DNA from: DASTBU01 sp035711845
GTDB lineage: Bacteria > Acidobacteriota > Vicinamibacteria > Vicinamibacterales > 2-12-FULL-66-21
Direction of reading: 5' to 3'
NCBI GenBank assembly: GCA_035711845.1
Contig: DASTBU010000075.1
Location: 1 to 64,000, forward strand
Length of the DNA: 64,000 bases
Shown here: positions 61,001 through 64,000 of the stretch, piece by piece
Layout of the letters: each line of letters begins with the position of its first letter
Position numbering within the stretch: position 1 is the stretch's first letter
Translations under genes and position numbers: made by a program
The notes under the pieces: model-generated
Told to the model about the DNA's origin: nothing
The model's input: the letters and a program-made list of their open reading frames with translations, nothing else
Database searches by the model: none

Positions 61001-61329
61001 TTTTCGTACTGGAGATTGTGGTAGACGCGCCTGTAGGTCGACGAGACGAGCGGAACGCCAAGGGCGGTCGCCGCACCCAGATCGGCGCCCGTCGAGTACG
61101 TATTCGGATCGTAGTAGCGCCCAGCGCCGTCTTCGAGCATCCGCAGCGAGGTATCGACCACCAGGATGACCGTCGGCGGAACGCGCTTGACGAAGAGCAG
61201 CGGATCGAGCTGGGCGAAGGCGGTCGACGACCACCACGCTGTTGCGAAAAGCGCCAGCGCGGCGGCCATGAGCTGTCTCCGAGCCTTGAACCACCGACCA
61301 CGGACCACGGCGGAATCCCTTCTCTTCAT
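58045..61329 (-). CDS. pilY1: PilY1-like pilus tip/adhesin protein
   Basis: Predicted 1094 residues. ATG 61329 overlaps the preceding stop (TGATG). The basic N-terminal segment KRRDSAVVRGRWFKARR and a hydrophobic stretch (MAAALALFATAWWSSTAFAQ) form the signal. Then a VWA-like domain (VILVVDTSLRMLEDG), and the C-terminal beta-propeller with the PilY1 hallmark 'FFGGNDGMIHAIDARTG' and 'YEIWAFIPYNLLPKL'. It regulates pilus extension and adhesion. The VWA metal motif is DTSLRM. The three heptamer copies at 61288-61308 lie inside the signal region of the gene. Confidence 0.88.
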   Translation of the reverse strand: MKRRDSAVVRGRWFKARRQLMAAALALFATAWWSSTAFAQLDPLLFVKRVPPTVILVVDTSLRMLEDGAGRYYDPNTYSTGADLGAATALGVPLVSSTYRRVYHNLQYENVQDSSSKLYATDITAVANTASGYSTFWDETRLQIAKRGIEAAVTENRGPTFRWGLIRLRQSAPAWRVSPDCDKPVRITDNLTLQLASDASPCNAGAAGRYGIYTPTVSAANFSIESQYGGGALVVTPGNNTSFSVLSVVTRPIGNGGLIPAGAEAATYGDRPISHALDDARAAAATAMANDSASNRTCRNTIVVLITGGADAGDAAYDGSHDPLPVASTFLNVTGGGVTRRVPIHVIGVKVKAADKVELQGIAANSAGRYTDAASVSDVTAAINYAVQTGFSRSTDFSTGAVSEYQPVSPIVGTVNLKNAPDATGALLPNTDILSVPGAQPLPQRSNVLVTAGFTLPGYEGRLRAFRAYKPEPDGTKPSGWAFVADGTKLWPDLDARPALAGMARAPADPGQRNIYTFVPGSGVVAFNAANAGLLSAHVGIGVDASALVAYVRSQPLGAIIGSTPALMDAPSLDPPPDDDYGRSDAVGSYAEKYKNRRSIIFFGGNDGMIHAIDARTGYEIWAFIPYNLLPKLRTLMDGQPVEQFDYFVDSSPKVAEVKIGGEWRTLLIIGQGPGGTFYQSFDVTEAGMGLDPSVGDLSAVNTLLASFDSPNETIKFKWSFPNYSHFDPAYRATFSVSDGTPGGLIRLYGDLRATATDAEKSVGFTWSDPAVGPLNADRSISAVIAGSGYFPAIEDVIPNRLAGSPRAGNVLYLLDPDTGSLIGNLTGSCPDAATAMGCLSVGDVIGNGRKNALQADPTAAGESGSHIVTKAYLGDIDGRYWRFNLTETGSITRLPIHDAGAPIYASSALLFIGSVDVYTFFATGSDLLPTTAPGGVGTFKLIALKDNYPWQTNATVKFSINLATVTNVGGIATGERPSTSPSVAGDIVFYTTTTESAATPCADFTANLYALTYVGGAAYDSFTSGNDKIDKNESPIVRTLQGRATAPFIVDQHLYFGTAGALGSQIEAFGDPEDFNNGIGQVGVRILSWREIR
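61288..61308. repeat. Heptamer array A15 (GRACCAC type), inside pilY1 start
   Basis: GAACCAC, CGACCAC, GGACCAC in a row. Read on the minus strand they encode residues around VVRGRWF of the pilY1 signal peptide. The unit is the same type as arrays A6 and A14. Confidence 0.6.
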
Positions 61330-62105
61330 CACTGCACCGTCAATCCACCGGTGGCCGAATTCATCCGCATGTTGGTCAGGCCCTTGCCCGGCGTTTGCAC
61401 GGCGGCCTTGCGGGAACGCTGGTTCAACTCTTCCTGCCCGCGCTGCGCGATCTGGCCACGCTCGATCTCTGTGCCCGAGGTCCGAGCTACCGTTACTTCG
61501 ATGACCTTGTGCGTTCCACCCGGTCCGTACGCCTCGGCGTGCAGCGTCAACGTCCCGTTCGTGTCGGCCGTGGGATCGTTGTCGGTTTCCGCAGGATCAT
61601 CCGCCACCCACACGGCGACGTACATCCGGCTGTCGATCTGACCCTCTGGAAGGAGATCGCTCACCGGCGCCCAGGCAAAGGGCCGCCATTGCGGGTTGTT
61701 GGAACCCCACATGTTTGCGGTGTCCGTCACCTTCTGGAGCTGGCCCGTGGCGGTTGCGATCACACTGGCGTCGCAGCCGATCGGTATCGTGCCGCCGCCG
61801 GGGAGAGTCTTTGGCGAGCTGCAGTCGCCGTCCACGAAAGCGGAGCGCGAGGTGCCGCTGAGCACGTCGTTCCAACGCGGCACCATCAGCAGGTCCTGGA
61901 CGACGCGCTCGACGGCCGCGTCGGCCGCGTACAAGGCCTCCTGCGCGTTGCTGTAGTTGCTCGCAATCATCGTTTCGGTCCGGGTGACCATGACCAGCGC
62001 GGCGCCGAGGGCCGTGAGCAGCATCATCGACATCAGCGCGATGATGAGCGCGGAACCGGTCTCGTTGCGGAGGCGAGCGGGCGACCGGGTCATGCGCGTC
62101 CTCAT
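61329..62105 (-). CDS. PilX-like minor pilin assembly protein (first set)
   Basis: Predicted 258 residues. ATG 62105 overlaps the stop of the PilW-like gene (TGATG). Hydrophobic helix SALIIALMSMMLLTALGAALVM follows a charged leader. 'TRTETMIASNYSNAQEALYAADAAVERVVQDLL' places it with PilX N-terminal domains. The remainder is a beta-rich globular part with a single acidic cluster (ADDPAETDNDPTADTNG), perhaps metal-binding. It belongs with the PilV/PilW/PilY1 genes around it. Confidence 0.82.
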   Translation of the reverse strand: MRTRMTRSPARLRNETGSALIIALMSMMLLTALGAALVMVTRTETMIASNYSNAQEALYAADAAVERVVQDLLMVPRWNDVLSGTSRSAFVDGDCSSPKTLPGGGTIPIGCDASVIATATGQLQKVTDTANMWGSNNPQWRPFAWAPVSDLLPEGQIDSRMYVAVWVADDPAETDNDPTADTNGTLTLHAEAYGPGGTHKVIEVTVARTSGTEIERGQIAQRGQEELNQRSRKAAVQTPGKGLTNMRMNSATGGLTVQ

Positions 62106-63226
62106 CGGGCGAGATTCAGGTTGCGCGGCGTCACGTCGAACGCCACGGTGTAGTCCGCGACCGCGCGTGTGCCGCCCGCGGCCGTGCCCGGGTTGCGCCA
62201 CACCGATGTGTTCGTGCCGCGGAGGGCCACGTCGGAGACCTGGACACGCAGTGTGATCCGGATCTTGCGGATGCGGAGGAGGTCGGCGTCGAACACATTG
62301 CCGCCCCCGCCACACCAGGGGCCGTCACTCAGAACTGCAAGAGGCAACTCGGCAAGAGATCCGTCGTTGGTTGCAAGGACGCCCGGTCCGATATAGTTCC
62401 CGAGCCCATCGTAGAGGCAGTTGGCCACGCCGGACTGTGGTTTCGGGTTCAGCGGCGGATTCGGATCGCCGAAGTACTCGAAACGCAGGTCGACAACGTT
62501 GTCCACTAGCGGAACGTCGCTGGTGTAGCCGTCGTAGAGCCGCAGCTGCCAGGCGGAAGGATCTTCCGGACAGGCCCGGCCGTTGATCGGGCTGCACCAG
62601 TAATAGGTGTTGCTCACAATCTGGGTGACCGAGGCACCCACTTCGTAGGGAATGCTCAGGTCCTGACCGCGGTGCTGCAGGTGGGCGGCCGCGTTCTGCA
62701 CTTCGGTGATCGTGAACACGTCAAAGTTCCCGCTGGTGTCGAAGACGATCACGTCCATGCCTTCTTCGAATCCGCACAACTCGTCACCCTTGGGACAGTT
62801 GGGCTCCTTCTTGACCTTCAGCTCGGCCGACACGTTCGGCATCGGGCTGCTGATCGTGGTCTGGGAGTACGTGTTCGGAATGTAGGCCAGGGTGATGGCG
62901 TCCGAATGAGCGCTGGTCGGATTATCCGGGTTCACGTTGCCCAGACGCCTGGGAATGACGGGCGCGAAGAAGTTGATCAGGGACCCGGTCACCGGCCCCT
63001 GATAGACGCCGGCGCCGGCCATGATCAGCTCTCTGAAGAGGGTCTCGGAGCCCACTCGGCTCCGCTGCTGCAGGTCCGCCACCTCGGGTTGCGCCTGGGC
63101 GGTCCCCTGGGACGGGTTCATCATCCCGAAGATCGCACCCGTCACCACCAGCATGATCGTCGAGGCGACGAGCAGCTCGACGAGCGAGTACCCCGATTCG
63201 GTCTGCAGGCGCGCGCGGACGCTCAT
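62102..63226 (-). CDS. PilW-like minor pilin (first set)
   Basis: Predicted 374 residues. ATG 63226 overlaps the stop of the PilV-like gene (TGATG). Prepilin N-terminus ESGYSLVELLVASTIMLVV; cleavage before YSLVE. Blocks 'AGAGVYQGPVTG', 'FDADLLRIRKIRITLRVQ' and 'VAFDVTPRN' are shared with the second-set protein at 55340-56416. Four Cys residues are present in the middle (CPKGDELC, CSPINGRACPE), possible disulphides. Confidence 0.84.
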   Translation of the reverse strand: MSVRARLQTESGYSLVELLVASTIMLVVTGAIFGMMNPSQGTAQAQPEVADLQQRSRVGSETLFRELIMAGAGVYQGPVTGSLINFFAPVIPRRLGNVNPDNPTSAHSDAITLAYIPNTYSQTTISSPMPNVSAELKVKKEPNCPKGDELCGFEEGMDVIVFDTSGNFDVFTITEVQNAAAHLQHRGQDLSIPYEVGASVTQIVSNTYYWCSPINGRACPEDPSAWQLRLYDGYTSDVPLVDNVVDLRFEYFGDPNPPLNPKPQSGVANCLYDGLGNYIGPGVLATNDGSLAELPLAVLSDGPWCGGGGNVFDADLLRIRKIRITLRVQVSDVALRGTNTSVWRNPGTAAGGTRAVADYTVAFDVTPRNLNLAR

Positions 63227-63795
63227 GACGCCTTCCTCGTCTTGACGTTCGTCAGGAGCGCGTCGCCGGGCAGGCGTTTCCGCGGACCGCTGGCGTTCGC
63301 TTGCCGGACGAGCTCGTCGGCCTGCGGGCTCACGAGCACCTGGAGGATCAACGTGTTGTTCGGATTGGTCGGCAGCGGCCTGATGGCCCATCGGCGCACG
63401 TAGACCGCGGTTTCCGCCGAGGGCACCCACGAACCGTTCGAGTCGAGGTACTCGAAAAAGCCGGCGGTGTTGGTCTCGAGCGCATTCGAGGGTGAAGGGT
63501 TCAAGCCCGTGCCATCCTGCGTCGGCGGAAACACGGTGAGGTTCGTCGTGGTGTCGCTGACCGGAAGGCCCAGGCCGTCCGCGTCGAAGCCCCACGTCAG
63601 CGAGCGAAGCTGCTCCATCTTCTGCTCCGCCAGGGCGGTCGTCGACGTCCGGCCTTTCGCGACGAGGTTCGCGCGCGTGGAGACGGCAAAGAGCTGGGCG
63701 ACCCCGAGCGACACCACGGTCAGAAGGCCGAGGGAGACCACGACCTCGATCAGGGTGAAGCCGCGACTACTGGAGCTGTATCCGTCCCGCACCAT
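63223..63795 (-). CDS. PilV-like minor pilin (first set)
   Basis: Predicted 190 residues from ATG 63795. Class III signal SSRGFTLIEVVVSLGLLTVVSLGV. 'KMEQLRSLTWGFDADG' and 'RRWAIRPLPTNP' are shared with the protein at 56419-56985. The start overlaps the end of the FimT/GspH-like gene by 29 bases, so the genes form one operon. Confidence 0.84.
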   Translation of the reverse strand: MVRDGYSSSSRGFTLIEVVVSLGLLTVVSLGVAQLFAVSTRANLVAKGRTSTTALAEQKMEQLRSLTWGFDADGLGLPVSDTTTNLTVFPPTQDGTGLNPSPSNALETNTAGFFEYLDSNGSWVPSAETAVYVRRWAIRPLPTNPNNTLILQVLVSPQADELVRQANASGPRKRLPGDALLTNVKTRKAS

Positions 63796-64000
63796 TGACC
63801 GTCATCGCTTTCGTTTTTTCTCTGCGCGCTACCGTGACCGTGACCGCTGAGGAAATGACTTCGGGCGAGACCGCGACGACCTGATAGACAGTGCCGTCGG
63901 GCCGGAACTCGAAGGTGGCGCTCGTCACGGTGGCGTCGTGCGGAAGTATCCGCAGCGGGCCGTCGTAGTTCGGCTGTGTCATCAGGTTCGTGTCGGGCGC
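63767..64000 (-). CDS. FimT/GspH-like pseudopilin, C-terminal part (partial)
   Basis: 77 residues are readable, entering from the right edge of the window (…DTNLMTQPNYDGPL…). The final 'VTVTVARREKTKAMTVNGAGRIQLQ' has the C-terminal beta strands typical of FimT/GspH pseudopilins (repeat of V/T and a final G-R-I). The N-terminal pilin signal must lie outside. It is the first seen gene of the minor-pilin operon. Confidence is limited by truncation. Confidence 0.6.
   Translation of the reverse strand, partial: APDTNLMTQPNYDGPLRILPHDATVTSATFEFRPDGTVYQVVAVSPEVISSAVTVTVARREKTKAMTVNGAGRIQLQ

Overview
This 64-kb window is high-GC chromosomal DNA, densely coded on both strands, with no gap over 300 bases between genes. 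I saw no rRNA or tRNA gene, CRISPR array, transposase, phage or plasmid gene. The likely source is an acidobacterium, probably of the Vicinamibacteria type. The reasons are two secreted VWFA-related proteins of the acidobacterial type, a secreted Asp-box (BNR) protein, a Tat-exported glycosylasparaginase, and a bacterial core gene order (rimP-nusA-infB-rbfA-nrnA-truB-rpsO-pnp). The lineage is inferred from gene content only.

Layout. 0-7.8 kb: exported hydrolase and binding proteins (end of a P1-family peptidase, Asp-box protein, VWA protein, asparaginase, creatininase-like amidohydrolase). 7.8-19.4 kb: mixed metabolism and quality control (threonine dehydratase-like enzyme, glucan phosphorylase, zinc-finger protein, DinB/YfiT protein, a second VWA protein with a small membrane partner, M24 peptidase, HtrA protease, MidA-like methyltransferase). 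19.5-22.3 kb: CYTH protein, sugar-1-phosphate nucleotidyltransferase and AmgK-like kinase, a possible cell-wall sugar salvage set. 22.4-26.1 kb: sugar isomerase, asnS, rimO. 26.1-36.2 kb: the translation and RNA operon from rimP to pnp, with a leader terminator. 36.4-45.2 kb: cupredoxin, M48 protease, smc, a C-terminal processing protease, tatA-tatC. 45.2-52.5 kb: OmpA-like protein, HEAT protein, archaeal-type proS, nadB, aroB. 52.5-64 kb: NtrC-type regulator, coiled-coil protein, and two tandem related minor-pilin gene sets, the upstream one with pilY1 and a TPR protein.

The most unusual signal is not a gene. At least fifteen places, mostly intergenic, carry tandem repeats with a strict 7-base period. 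The unit differs from place to place (AGCT-core, GACGTGC, GRACCAC, CTCGGGG, GCGATCG, TTCAGAA types), but the same unit types recur tens of kilobases apart. Several arrays come as inverted pairs around a short spacer. One pair sits in frame inside rimO and lengthens the protein, others touch the end of nadB or the start of pilY1, and several abut -10-like hexamers. I know of no description of this family in this lineage. The nearest precedent I know is the heptanucleotide STRR repeats of filamentous cyanobacteria.

Other points of interest are four genes whose start codon lies 6-9 bases after a -10 element (possible leaderless mRNAs), duplicated minor pilins, a cupredoxin lacking an expected copper ligand, and a terminator just upstream of smc.
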